A DNA stretch of 16,564 nucleotides from contig JAMPYH010000017.1 in assembly GCA_023700785.1 (NCBI GenBank), forward strand, positions 1 through 16,564. Reading direction: 5' to 3'. Within the stretch, counting starts at the first letter, position 1; the number at the start of each line of letters is the position of its first letter. The stretch is from Candidatus Zixiibacteriota bacterium (GTDB lineage Bacteria; Zixibacteria; MSB-5A5; GN15; FEB-12). Below the pieces are notes generated by a model. It had not been told where the DNA came from, ran no database searches, and saw only the letters and a list, made by a program, of their open reading frames with translations. A program made the translations under genes and the position numbers. Positions 6,265 through 14,413 of the stretch are shown piece by piece.

Positions 6265-7368
6265 ATGGCCGGTCCTACAGATATAAGTTTCATGTGCCGG
6301 GCTCTCGAGCTTGCCGTCAGAGCTCGCGGTATGACCTATCCCAATCCAATGGTAGGCGCTGTGCTGGTGAAGAATGGGCGGATCATCGGAGTCGGTTACC
6401 ATCGCAAAGTCGGGGGAAATCACGCGGAAATAGAAGCGTTGCGCGCGGTCGGGACTCGGGCCAAAGGCGCCACTCTGTATGTGACGCTGGAGCCGTGTTG
6501 TCATGTCGGCCGAACCGGACCGTGTACCGCCGCGATCATCAAAGCTGGGGTCAAGCGAGTCGTCTGCGCCACCAAAGACCCTGACCCGCGAGTGAATGGC
6601 AAGGGGGCGCAGGAGCTTCGCCAGGCGGGAATCGAGGTTGTCTCGGGTCCGGGGGCGCGGGATGCCAGGCGGCTGAACGAGGGCTACTTCCATCATCATC
6701 TAACTGGCCAGCCGTTTGTGATCCTCAAACTGGCTCAATCATTGGATGGACGGATCGCCACCTTTACCGGTGATTCACAATGGATCTCGGGCAAGGATGC
6801 CCGCGCGTACGCGCACCGCCTGCGTACAGAAGTAGGCGCGGTCGTTATCGGCGGTGAAACCGCTCGACGAGACGATCCGACCTTGACCGCCCGATTGGTC
6901 AAAGGCATCAGTCCTTACAGGATCGTCCTGTCGCGATCGCTCGATCTTGACAAGCATGCGCACCTGATCGCGGAGAACAAAGATCACAAGACGATCCTTG
7001 CATCTACCGAAGAATCGATTCGAAAATTCAACGAGCGGCTGCCCCACGCGGGCCTCATCTATTGGGCCATTGATCTGGACGCCGATGGTATGCTTAGTTT
7101 GCCCGATTTCCTGGCCAAAGCGGGGGCGTTTGGCATTCGCTCGGTCCTGGTCGAGGGCGGCAGCCGCCTGGCAACTTCATTCCTCAAACAGGGGCTCATG
7201 AACAAGTTTGTGGCGGTGATCTCGCCAAAGTTGATCGGCAAAGGGATCGAGGCGATAGGCGACCTGCACACCAACAACGTGGACGAATCGATACAGTTCA
7301 AGGACGGACATTTTGAAACCTGCGGCCAGGACATGATCTTTAGCGGATACCCGAAAGGACCAAAGTGA
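6265..7368 (+). CDS. ribD: Bifunctional pyrimidine deaminase/reductase, riboflavin synthesis
   Basis: RibD deaminates 2,5-diamino-6-ribosylamino-4(3H)-pyrimidinone 5'-phosphate and then reduces the ribosyl side chain using NADPH. The 367-aa product contains both domains. The N-terminal cytidine-deaminase-like domain (about 5-145) has Zn ligands H53 and E55 in 'HAEIEAL', C78 in 'EPCCH' and C87 in 'TGPC'; 'NPMVGAVLV' is at 27-35. The C-terminal DHFR-like reductase domain (about 148-360) shows 'LKLAQSLDGRIA', 'TGDSQWISG', 'VVIGGETARRDDPTLTAR' and 'VLVEGGSRLATSFL'. It is the first gene after the riboswitch. The ATG abuts a U7 tract. The stop codon overlaps the ribE start (TGATG). Confidence 0.97.
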   Translation: MAGPTDISFMCRALELAVRARGMTYPNPMVGAVLVKNGRIIGVGYHRKVGGNHAEIEALRAVGTRAKGATLYVTLEPCCHVGRTGPCTAAIIKAGVKRVVCATKDPDPRVNGKGAQELRQAGIEVVSGPGARDARRLNEGYFHHHLTGQPFVILKLAQSLDGRIATFTGDSQWISGKDARAYAHRLRTEVGAVVIGGETARRDDPTLTARLVKGISPYRIVLSRSLDLDKHAHLIAENKDHKTILASTEESIRKFNERLPHAGLIYWAIDLDADGMLSLPDFLAKAGAFGIRSVLVEGGSRLATSFLKQGLMNKFVAVISPKLIGKGIEAIGDLHTNNVDESIQFKDGHFETCGQDMIFSGYPKGPK

Positions 7369-8000
7369 TGTTCACTGGTCTGATTGAAACCGTGGGTGTG
7401 ATCGACCGGCTGTCCAGTCGGAGTAATTACCGGCTAATGACCATCAGCTCGCCCTTCGCCGCCGAGCTGGTTGACGGCGAATCGGTTTGCTGCGATGGTG
7501 TTTGTCTGACAGTGATTGAGCGGACGTCTTCGAGGTTTGTGGTGGAAGCCTCGCAGGAGACTTCGGCCCGAACCATTCTCGGCGATTATCGTGTTGGCTC
7601 AAGGATCAATCTGGAAAGGTCGCTTCGAGCGGACAGTCGATTGGGTGGACATATTGTCTCCGGGCATGTTGACTGCGCCGGGAGAGTCGAATATCTCAAG
7701 CCGATCGGTGATTCTCTCGAGTTGACGGCAACATTTGACGCGCGATTCGATCCGTTGGTGATTGAGAAAGGTTCGATCGCGATCAATGGTGTCTCGTTGA
7801 CAGTTAACAAAGTGGAATCTGCCCGCTGTGCGGTAAATGTGATCCCCTACACGGTAAAAGCGACCACACTTAGCGATTTGAAGCCCGGCAACCGGGTCAA
7901 TCTTGAGTTTGATATGATCGGAAAATATGTCGCCAAACTTGGCGCGAACTATAGACCGTCCGGCGTTACGCTGGACACATTGCGGGAAAGTGGATGGTAA
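7368..8000 (+). CDS. ribE: Riboflavin synthase, alpha subunit type
   Basis: The enzyme dismutates two molecules of 6,7-dimethyl-8-ribityllumazine to riboflavin and the pyrimidine dione. The 210-aa product has the expected tandem beta-barrel duplication. Repeat 1 begins with the invariant 'MFTGLIE', and 'DGVCLTV' is at 43-49. Repeat 2 begins near 'LGGHIVSGHVDCAG' (92-105), with 'INGVSLTV' as the counterpart of 'DGVCLTV'. A short C-terminal extension after 'YVAKL' fits the trimerisation helix. The start is the ATG at 7368, overlapping the ribD stop, with AAAGGA at 7354-7359 as SD. An in-frame GTG at 7365 is possible, but the family starts at MFTG. Some naming schemes call this gene ribC. ribBA follows one base after its stop. 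Confidence 0.96.
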   Translation: MFTGLIETVGVIDRLSSRSNYRLMTISSPFAAELVDGESVCCDGVCLTVIERTSSRFVVEASQETSARTILGDYRVGSRINLERSLRADSRLGGHIVSGHVDCAGRVEYLKPIGDSLELTATFDARFDPLVIEKGSIAINGVSLTVNKVESARCAVNVIPYTVKATTLSDLKPGNRVNLEFDMIGKYVAKLGANYRPSGVTLDTLRESGW

Positions 8001-8001
8001 G

Positions 8002-9213
8002 ATGAACGGCGAGTTCAGATTTAATACGATCGAGGAAGCTATCGAGGATATACGGGCGGGGAAGTGTTTGATCGTGGTCGATGATGAAGATCGGGAAAAT
8101 GAAGGCGACCTGATCATGGCCGCTGAATTGGTCACGCCGGAGATGGTGAATTTCATGGCGAAACATGGGCGCGGACTTATCTGTGTCTCGATGCCTGATG
8201 AGATCATCGACAGGTTGAAACTGCACCCGATGGTGCAGACCAATACGGCCAAACTGGGGACGCGGTTCACGGTTTCGGTGGATGCTATCCATGGCACATC
8301 CACCGGCATTTCCGCGCATGACCGGGCGATAACGATCAAAGCGCTGGCAGACGAGTCAACGGTACCAGAGGACCTGGGACGTCCGGGACATGTGTTCCCG
8401 ATAAAAGCGCTCACCGGCGGCGTGCTGGCGCGAGCGGGACATACGGAGGCGGCGGTCGATCTGGCGCGGATGGCCAAACTCCGGCCGATCGGCGTGCTGT
8501 GCGAGATCATGAACGACGACGGTACCATGGCGCGTGTGCCGGAGCTGATGGAGTTCGCCAGGAAGTTTAACCTCAAGATCGTAACCATTCGCGACCTGAT
8601 CGGTTTCCGCCACAAGACCGAAAAACTGGTGACGCATATCACCTCGGTCGATTTTCCGACCGAGTTCGGAACGTTTCAGTTGCACCTGTATAAGTCTGAG
8701 ATAGATGATCACCATCACCTCGCCTTGACCAAAGGCGACATCGCCGGCACATCAAACGTGCTGGTGCGGGTCCACTCCAGCTGTCTTACCGGCGATGTAT
8801 TCCACTCGCATCGGTGCGACTGCGGCGCGCAGCTGCATACGGCAATGTCGATGGTGGATCGCGAAGGAGCCGGAGTCGTGTTATACATGCGGCAGGAGGG
8901 GAGAGGGATCGGACTGGCGAACAAGATCCTCGCGTACAAACTTCAGGATATGGGGCGAGATACGGTCGAGGCAAACGAGGAGCTTGGGTTCAGCGCGGAT
9001 CTTCGGGATTACGGTATCGGCGCGCAGATCCTCGCCGATCTGGGGTTGACGTCGATCCGGTTGTTGACCAACAATCCGAAAAAAGTGATCGGCCTTCAGG
9101 GGTATGGACTGGAGATCGTCGAGCGCGTGCCGCTCCAGATCGAGCCGACCAAGCACAGCGCGCGGTATCTTGAGACCAAGCGTGACAAACTGGGGCATTT
9201 GTTGAATTTTTAA
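8002..9213 (+). CDS. ribBA: Bifunctional DHBP synthase / GTP cyclohydrolase II
   Basis: This 403-aa fusion supplies both branches of the pathway. RibB converts ribulose 5-phosphate to 3,4-dihydroxy-2-butanone 4-phosphate, and RibA opens GTP to the first pyrimidine. The RibB domain (about 1-205) has 'DDEDRENEGD' at 27-36, 'HGRGLICV', the 'THxxD'-like 'HGTSTGISAHDR', and 'HTEAAVDLARM'. The RibA domain (about 206-403) has the three Zn cysteines C261, C272 and C274 in 'SSCLTGD...HRCDCG', 'RQEGRGIGL', 'DTVEAN', 'DLRDYGIGAQIL' and 'LLTNNPKK'. Both active sites look intact. The start ATG at 8002 follows the ribE stop by one base, with GGATGG at 7992-7997 as SD; upstream in-frame codons lie inside ribE and are unlikely. 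Confidence 0.97.
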   Translation: MNGEFRFNTIEEAIEDIRAGKCLIVVDDEDRENEGDLIMAAELVTPEMVNFMAKHGRGLICVSMPDEIIDRLKLHPMVQTNTAKLGTRFTVSVDAIHGTSTGISAHDRAITIKALADESTVPEDLGRPGHVFPIKALTGGVLARAGHTEAAVDLARMAKLRPIGVLCEIMNDDGTMARVPELMEFARKFNLKIVTIRDLIGFRHKTEKLVTHITSVDFPTEFGTFQLHLYKSEIDDHHHLALTKGDIAGTSNVLVRVHSSCLTGDVFHSHRCDCGAQLHTAMSMVDREGAGVVLYMRQEGRGIGLANKILAYKLQDMGRDTVEANEELGFSADLRDYGIGAQILADLGLTSIRLLTNNPKKVIGLQGYGLEIVERVPLQIEPTKHSARYLETKRDKLGHLLNF

Positions 9214-9230
9214 TAGCTGGGGATAGCAAG

Positions 9231-9704
9231 ATGAATGTGAAAGAATTTGAAGGTAGGCTCGATGCCTCCGGGCATCGGGTCGGCATTGTGGTCAGTCGGT
9301 TCAACAGTTTCTTTACCGACCAACTGCTGAATGGCGCTCTGGACTGCATTGTACGGCACAACGGCTCGCAGGAAAACGTGGCGGTGGCGTATGTGCCGGG
9401 GTCGTTTGAGATCCCATTCGCGGCGGCCCGGATGGCGAAGTCCGGCAAATACGACTCAATTATCTGTCTTGGCGCTGTGATCCGTGGCGATACGCCGCAC
9501 TTTGATTATATTGCGGCGGAGGCATCCAAAGGGATCGCCAAGCTCGGGATGGAGATGAGCATCCCGGTCGTGTACGGGATAATCACGACTGACACGATCG
9601 AGCAGGCGATCGAGCGCGCCGGCACCAAGGCAGGGAACAAAGGGTGGGATGCCGCGCAGACCGCAATTGAGATGGTAAACCTTTATCGCGCGATGGATAA
9701 ATGA
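9231..9704 (+). CDS. ribH: 6,7-dimethyl-8-ribityllumazine synthase
   Basis: RibH condenses the RibD-derived pyrimidine with the RibB product to give the riboflavin synthase substrate, usually in a pentameric or 60-mer shell. The 157-aa product shows 'VSRFNSFFTDQLLNGAL' (21-37, substrate stacking Phe24), 'VPGSFEIPFAA' (55-65), and 'GAVIRGDTPHFDYI' with the proton-transfer candidate His90. 'VVYGIITTDTIEQAIERAG' and 'NKGWDAAQTAIEM' complete the family pattern. GGGGA at 9219-9223 is a good SD, 7 nt before the ATG. The stop overlaps the nusB start by 4 nt (ATGA), a ribH-nusB linkage also familiar from E. coli. Confidence 0.97.
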   Translation: MNVKEFEGRLDASGHRVGIVVSRFNSFFTDQLLNGALDCIVRHNGSQENVAVAYVPGSFEIPFAAARMAKSGKYDSIICLGAVIRGDTPHFDYIAAEASKGIAKLGMEMSIPVVYGIITTDTIEQAIERAGTKAGNKGWDAAQTAIEMVNLYRAMDK

Positions 9705-10141
9705 CCAACGACGAACGAGATCTAAGCGACTCCCCGCGACGACGCGCCAGGGAGTTGGTTTTACATGGGCTGTACGCGTGCGAATTGTCGGAAAACGATC
9801 CGCGCGAAGTACTCAAACAGATAGTCGGAGATTCGGCTCTTTCGGAGAAGAACCAGACCTACGCCAAGGCGCTCTTCACAAAGTGCCGCGAGATCAGCGA
9901 ATGGGCGGATCAGCAGATCACGCAATTGGCGACCAATTGGAAGATCGAACGGTTCGCCGAACTTGACCGGATCATCCTCCGGATGGCCATCACGGAACTT
10001 CGCGAGATGCCGGATATACCGGTTCGCGTAGTGATCAACGAAGCGATCGAGTTGGCTAAAAAGTACTCGACCGCCGAGTCATCGGGATTCATCAATGGAA
10101 TACTCGACAGTTATGTGAAAAAGACAGAGGCAAAAGCCTGA
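9701..10141 (+). CDS. nusB: Transcription antitermination factor NusB
   Basis: NusB, with NusE/S10, binds boxA RNA and supports antitermination of rRNA operons. The 146-aa product is of normal length and all-helical. It has the Arg-rich start 'RRRARELVLHGLYA', the 'RFAELDRIILRMAITELREM' helix, 'DIPVRVVINEAIELAKKY' and 'SGFINGILDSYV', all close to the NusB consensus. It overlaps ribH by 4 nt, so it is co-translated with the rib genes and, by inference, shares the FMN riboswitch control. The operon ends in a strong terminator 24 nt after its stop. Confidence 0.95.
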   Translation: MTNDERDLSDSPRRRARELVLHGLYACELSENDPREVLKQIVGDSALSEKNQTYAKALFTKCREISEWADQQITQLATNWKIERFAELDRIILRMAITELREMPDIPVRVVINEAIELAKKYSTAESSGFINGILDSYVKKTEAKA

Positions 10142-10164
10142 CGATCTGAAGCAGATTCTTCTGT

Positions 10165-10198
10165 GGGCCGTTTCGGTGATCCGAAGCGGCTCTTTTTT
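10165..10198 (+). terminator. Intrinsic terminator of the rib-nusB operon
   Basis: GGGCCGTTTCGG (10165-10176) pairs with CCGAAGCGGCTC (10181-10192) as a 12-bp stem with two G-U wobbles and a TGAT loop, followed by six T (10193-10198). This is a textbook rho-independent terminator. Confidence 0.93.
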
Positions 10199-10246
10199 GT
10201 AAGCAGCTCGAAGACGATTATCGTTCAACCGCCAAAGACAAGGAGC

Positions 10247-10274
10247 TTTACAAGCGGTTTCGGGCCATTATATT
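10247..10274 (+). promoter_or_regulatory. Probable sigma-70-type promoter for the DUF2723 operon
   Basis: TTTACA (10247-10252) and TATATT (10269-10274) have a 16-nt spacer and lie between the rib terminator and the next gene, giving a short leader before the ATG at 10305. The SD of that gene is weak (GAAAG at 10296-10300). Confidence 0.6.
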
Positions 10275-10304
10275 ACCCGCTTTGGCAGGACCGTCGAAAG
10301 ATAC

Positions 10305-13301
10305 ATGAGAGAGTGGCTTAAAGGGATAGATCGTACCAACGCGGTGGTCGCGGCCGGAGTCTGGCTGCTTTCGCTTATCGTTTATCTGCAAACGATGGCG
10401 CCAACGCTGACATTTTGGGACTGCGGCGAATTCATCGCGGTGTCGTACATTCTGGGGATACCGCACCCGCCGGGAACGCCGCTCTATGTGCTGGTCGGCA
10501 AGCTGTTCACGATGAACCCGCTGATCAGCGAACCATCGGCGCGGATCAATTTCCTCTCAGTCCTGAGTTCATCGTTTACAACGTTGTTTGCCTACCTCTG
10601 CGGAGTCAGGGTGATCCGGTATTGGATCGCCGAAAAACAGGATATTCTCTCCAGGATAATCCTCTACGGCGGCGCCGCGGCAGGAGCGCTCTTTTTTGCC
10701 TGGAGCAAGACGCACTGGAACAACTCGACCGAGGCGGAAGTGTACGGGCTGTCGATGTTGATGTTTATGGCGGCGATCTGGCTCGCGTTCCGCTATTTTG
10801 AGAGCGGCGACCAGTCAACTGCCGACAAAATGATGCTGGCGGTGGTCTATATCGCCTATCTCGGCATTGGCGTGCATATGACCACGTTTCTGATTCTGCC
10901 GATCCTGACCCTGTTTTTCATTCTCAAGAAAGACACGCCGGTTCGATATTGGTTTATCGCGTCGACGCTTATCATGGTGGAACTCTATCTCATTTTTGCC
11001 CTGTCATCGAGGAAGGGGGAGATTTCGTTCTCACTGCCGATCTTTGTCGTGTTCATTATCTACTTGCTGTATTTGATGAGTATCGAGAAGCTGAACAAGC
11101 TGCATCTTTACATTTCGGGCGCGTTTCTGGTGGCATCGGTTCCGCTGGGCGGTGCGATAATCTCGCTGGTCAGGTCTGGATCAGAAGCAGGCGGTTCTAC
11201 CGTACTTGATATTGTCGGGTATGCCGGCTTTCTGGCGCTGGTAGGTATGGGCATTTGGTCGCTGGTGACCTACATGGCCCAAAGAGGAAGCAGGTTAGCA
11301 GCGCCGGATTCGACGTTGCTAGTTGGCGCGATCTTTGTCGCGGTGGCTGTCGCGATGGCATTGCTCTCGATAATTGGCGTTCATGGCTACGGTCCGTTCC
11401 TGTTTATTTCGGTTGTCCTCATCACCGGCACCGCTTTGATCCTGTGGAACTATATTCGCTGGCCCATATTCGTGGCGATTGTCGGATCATCCATGATCAT
11501 CCTGGGAATATATCCGTTTATCTGGGGGACTCTCGGCGCCGCAATAGTAATACTGGTACTTGGGTTCATGTTCCGTATGCAAGGTTGGCGCTCCGCGCTG
11601 CTGATCCTGGCGGTTGCCATAGCCGGTTTTTCGGTGCACTTGTTCATTCCCATACGTTCGGCACAACATCCGTACATCAACGAAAACAACCCTTCGCAGA
11701 GCCTCGCCCAGACAATTGGTTTCCTTGAGCGGAAACAGTACGGATCTGAGTCGATGATCGAACGGATGTTCAAGCGCCGCGCGGAATGGGAGAATCAATT
11801 CGGGACCTGGCGCCGGATGGGCTTCTGGGGATTTTTTCAGGAGCAGTACGGCATCAACAGCCGGACGTTCTTTATCGCGTTTGTTCTCGGAGTATTCGGA
11901 CTCTGGGAGGCGATTCGAAGGCGATCTGAGCTGGGACTCGCTTTGACAATGCTTATGATCATATCGTCAATCGGCCTGGTGCTGTATATGAACTTTGCTG
12001 ACGGTCAGCGGCAGCATCCGGTTACGGGCGACGATTACATTGAGGTTCGCGATCGGGACTATTTTTTCACCCCGGCGTACGTGCTGTTCGGGATCGCTAT
12101 CGGCCTGGGGATCAGCGCGCTGATCCACTTTGTACGCGAAGCTCTGACAAAGCTATCGTCGCCCATACGGTCGGTCGCGCCCTACGGGATGTTGATCCTC
12201 CTGGCCATGCCGACCTACGCGCTGGCCAGAAATTATTTCGAATGCGACCGGAGCAGAAACTGGATAGCTCACGATTACGCCAAAAGCCTGCTCTCGTCGG
12301 CCGACCGGGACGCGGCGTTCTTTACGTACGGCGATAATGATACTTTTCCGCTCTGGTGCCTTCAGGAAGCATACGGCTTCCGTAAGGATGTGAAGATCGT
12401 CAATCTCTCGCTGGCCAACACCAAGTGGTATATCAAGCAGGTACAGGATTACATGAAGCTTGATCTCGGCATGACCGACAGCCAGATCGACGCGATGCGC
12501 CCCTACCGGACGCAGGACGGCCGGGTGTTTCATTTGAATAACCAGGTAGTTGACGCGATCATCGATCATAACCGTGATCGCGTGCCGGTCAATTTTTCGA
12601 TCACGGTCGCCAACGATGGCCGCAAGATGGACGGCGTTCCCGCTGATCCATACTTGACCCTTACGGGCCTCAGTTGGCGGTTGGGCTCGATCGGTGGCGG
12701 GCCCAGGACCTCGCTCGAAGAAGCGCTGAGCTTCTTCTTCGACACCACCCGCTATCAAATGCGGGGACTTCGCGATTCCTCCATTTTCAAAGACGCCAAC
12801 CAGATCAGGCTTCCGGCCAATTACTCGAACTCCATGATGATGGTGGCTGACACCCTGCGCCGCGCGCAACGGCATGTTGACGCTATCCGGTTGCTGGAAT
12901 ATGGCCACCGCACATTACCCTATGACGAGCAGCTGGTCAATTATCTTGCGGGGCTGTACACGGATCTCGGTCGTGTCGAGGATCTCAAGCGGCTGATGGA
13001 GGATCCATCGATAAAGGACAGCCGATGGATGACGGTTTTACTGGGGCGCCAGTATCGCGAGAATCGGCGGTTCATGGAAGCGGAGGCGACCCTCAATCCA
13101 CTATTCCTGAAAGATCCATCATTTCGCGCCGTCTTTGAGGAGTTGACCACCCTCTACAGCGAAACCGAGAATTATACCGCGCTCAAGACAACCCTGGATA
13201 TCTGGATCCAGGCGCATCCCGGCGATACCGCGATGGCCAATATCCGTCGTGAACTTGACAATTTCATAGCCGATCAGAAGCGATCCGATCCGACAAAATG
13301 A
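10305..13301 (+). CDS. DUF2723 polytopic membrane protein with C-terminal TPR region (GT-C-like)
   Basis: The 998-aa product starts with a DUF2723 domain. The diagnostic segment 'TFWDCGEFIAVSYILGIPHPPGTPLY' follows the first membrane helix (about 14-29), with Asp39 and Glu42 in the first extracytoplasmic loop, where GT-C glycosyltransferases place their catalytic acid. About a dozen hydrophobic segments cover residues 14-640. A large soluble part follows with 'FTYGDNDTFPLWCLQE' from residue 673, a motif I know from Bacteroidetes-type DUF2723 proteins. Residues about 840-990 are helical TPR-like repeats ('HVDAIRLLEYGHRTLPYDEQLVNYLAGLYTDLG'). The eukaryotic relative TMEM260 is a protein O-mannosyltransferase, so a bacterial lipid-linked-sugar to protein transferase is plausible but inferred. 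It overlaps the GT4 gene by 4 nt. Confidence 0.88.
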   Translation: MREWLKGIDRTNAVVAAGVWLLSLIVYLQTMAPTLTFWDCGEFIAVSYILGIPHPPGTPLYVLVGKLFTMNPLISEPSARINFLSVLSSSFTTLFAYLCGVRVIRYWIAEKQDILSRIILYGGAAAGALFFAWSKTHWNNSTEAEVYGLSMLMFMAAIWLAFRYFESGDQSTADKMMLAVVYIAYLGIGVHMTTFLILPILTLFFILKKDTPVRYWFIASTLIMVELYLIFALSSRKGEISFSLPIFVVFIIYLLYLMSIEKLNKLHLYISGAFLVASVPLGGAIISLVRSGSEAGGSTVLDIVGYAGFLALVGMGIWSLVTYMAQRGSRLAAPDSTLLVGAIFVAVAVAMALLSIIGVHGYGPFLFISVVLITGTALILWNYIRWPIFVAIVGSSMIILGIYPFIWGTLGAAIVILVLGFMFRMQGWRSALLILAVAIAGFSVHLFIPIRSAQHPYINENNPSQSLAQTIGFLERKQYGSESMIERMFKRRAEWENQFGTWRRMGFWGFFQEQYGINSRTFFIAFVLGVFGLWEAIRRRSELGLALTMLMIISSIGLVLYMNFADGQRQHPVTGDDYIEVRDRDYFFTPAYVLFGIAIGLGISALIHFVREALTKLSSPIRSVAPYGMLILLAMPTYALARNYFECDRSRNWIAHDYAKSLLSSADRDAAFFTYGDNDTFPLWCLQEAYGFRKDVKIVNLSLANTKWYIKQVQDYMKLDLGMTDSQIDAMRPYRTQDGRVFHLNNQVVDAIIDHNRDRVPVNFSITVANDGRKMDGVPADPYLTLTGLSWRLGSIGGGPRTSLEEALSFFFDTTRYQMRGLRDSSIFKDANQIRLPANYSNSMMMVADTLRRAQRHVDAIRLLEYGHRTLPYDEQLVNYLAGLYTDLGRVEDLKRLMEDPSIKDSRWMTVLLGRQYRENRRFMEAEATLNPLFLKDPSFRAVFEELTTLYSETENYTALKTTLDIWIQAHPGDTAMANIRRELDNFIADQKRSDPTK

Positions 13302-14413
13302 AGATCCTCGCGCTCAACTGGAATGACCTCAAGAATCCGTACGCGGGCGGCGCTGAAGTACACCTCGAGGAGTTACTTCGACGGCTGGTGAGATACGGCC
13401 ATCAGGTGACGCTTTTCTGTTCCGGCTGGGATGACTGCCCGCCCGAGGAGACGATCGAGGGAGTGCGGATAGTCCGCCATGGAAATCGATTTAACTTCAA
13501 TCTTGTCGCGCCATGGCATCTTCGGCGGTTGGCTCGCGAAAACAGGTTCGATCTGTTGGTCGAAGATATCAATAAGATACCGTTCTATACGCCGCTCTAT
13601 CTCGACCTGAAAACGCTGGTCGTCATTCCGCACCTGTTCGCGACCACGGTTTTTCAGGAGATCAATTTCGTGCTCGGCACCTATATATATCTGGCCGAAC
13701 GTCCGCTGATGAGCGTGTACAAGGGGCGACACTACAATGTGATCTCGGAATCAACGGCTGACGATATTGCCGCCCGGGGAGTGCCGCGGAAAGATATCTC
13801 GGTCATTCATTGCGGCATCGACCGAAAGATCTACGCCTACGCCCCCGATGTCGCGAAGTACGATATGCCGACAGTCCTCTACCTTGGACGCATCAAGAAA
13901 TACAAGTCGATCCAGCATCTGATCGTGGCGTTCAATCAGGTGAGGCGACAGTTGCCCAATGCCCGACTGATGATAGTAGGAACGGGCGATTATCTTTCGG
14001 AACTCCAGAGGCTGGTACTGTCGCTTGGCCTGACCGGCGCGGTGGAGTTCCCCGGGTTTGTCAGCCAGGCGGAGAAGGTGGAGCGGATGCGCCGCGCGCA
14101 TGTTAATGTGCTCCCATCGCTCAAGGAAGGCTGGGGGCTGACCAATATCGAGGCAAACGCGGTCGGCACGACCGTAGTCGCGGCAAATACGCCGGGTTTG
14201 CGGGACTCGGTTCGCCATAATGAAACCGGGCTGCTGTATGAATATGGGAATACCGATCAGTTGGCGAGCCACCTTCTGGCTATCCTGACAGACGACGCCA
14301 CGCGGCAGCGCCTGGAGCGGGGAGCGCTTGCCTGGGCGGACAAGTTCAGCTGGGATGACGCCGCCAAGAAATTCGAAACGCTTTGCCTGGACTATGTAGC
14401 GGGGCGGGTATGA
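13298..14413 (+). CDS. GT4-family glycosyltransferase (GT-B fold)
   Basis: The 371-aa product resembles WaaG/PimA-like retaining glycosyltransferases that use a nucleotide-sugar donor. The N-terminal acceptor domain has 'NPYAGGAEVHLEELLRRLVRYGHQVTLF' (13-40). The donor domain starts near 'PTVLYLGRIKKYKSIQHLI' (about 190), includes 'RLMIVGTGD', and carries the EX7E motif E277-G-W-G-L-T-N-I-E285. 'GTTVVAANTPGLRDSV' and 'NETGLLY' follow, as is usual. No membrane segment is seen, so it acts in the cytoplasm or at the inner face of the membrane. It overlaps both neighbours by 4 nt (ATGA), so it is coupled to the DUF2723 protein and the flippase-like protein. Donor sugar and acceptor cannot be read from the sequence. 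Confidence 0.93.
   Translation: MKILALNWNDLKNPYAGGAEVHLEELLRRLVRYGHQVTLFCSGWDDCPPEETIEGVRIVRHGNRFNFNLVAPWHLRRLARENRFDLLVEDINKIPFYTPLYLDLKTLVVIPHLFATTVFQEINFVLGTYIYLAERPLMSVYKGRHYNVISESTADDIAARGVPRKDISVIHCGIDRKIYAYAPDVAKYDMPTVLYLGRIKKYKSIQHLIVAFNQVRRQLPNARLMIVGTGDYLSELQRLVLSLGLTGAVEFPGFVSQAEKVERMRRAHVNVLPSLKEGWGLTNIEANAVGTTVVAANTPGLRDSVRHNETGLLYEYGNTDQLASHLLAILTDDATRQRLERGALAWADKFSWDDAAKKFETLCLDYVAGRV

Noticed and set aside
6132..6584. Open frame starting inside the FMN aptamer and running into ribD
   Set aside because: It overlaps the riboswitch core and the ribD deaminase domain in another frame; the product is Arg/Ser-rich and without motifs.
7599..8642. Long open frame on the minus strand (347 codons)
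   Set aside because: It lies antisense to ribE and ribBA, both certain genes, and its translation has no recognisable motif; it follows from high-GC codon use on the other strand.
12153..12908. Minus-strand open frame of 251 codons
   Set aside because: It is antisense to the conserved GDND region of the DUF2723 gene and resembles no protein family.
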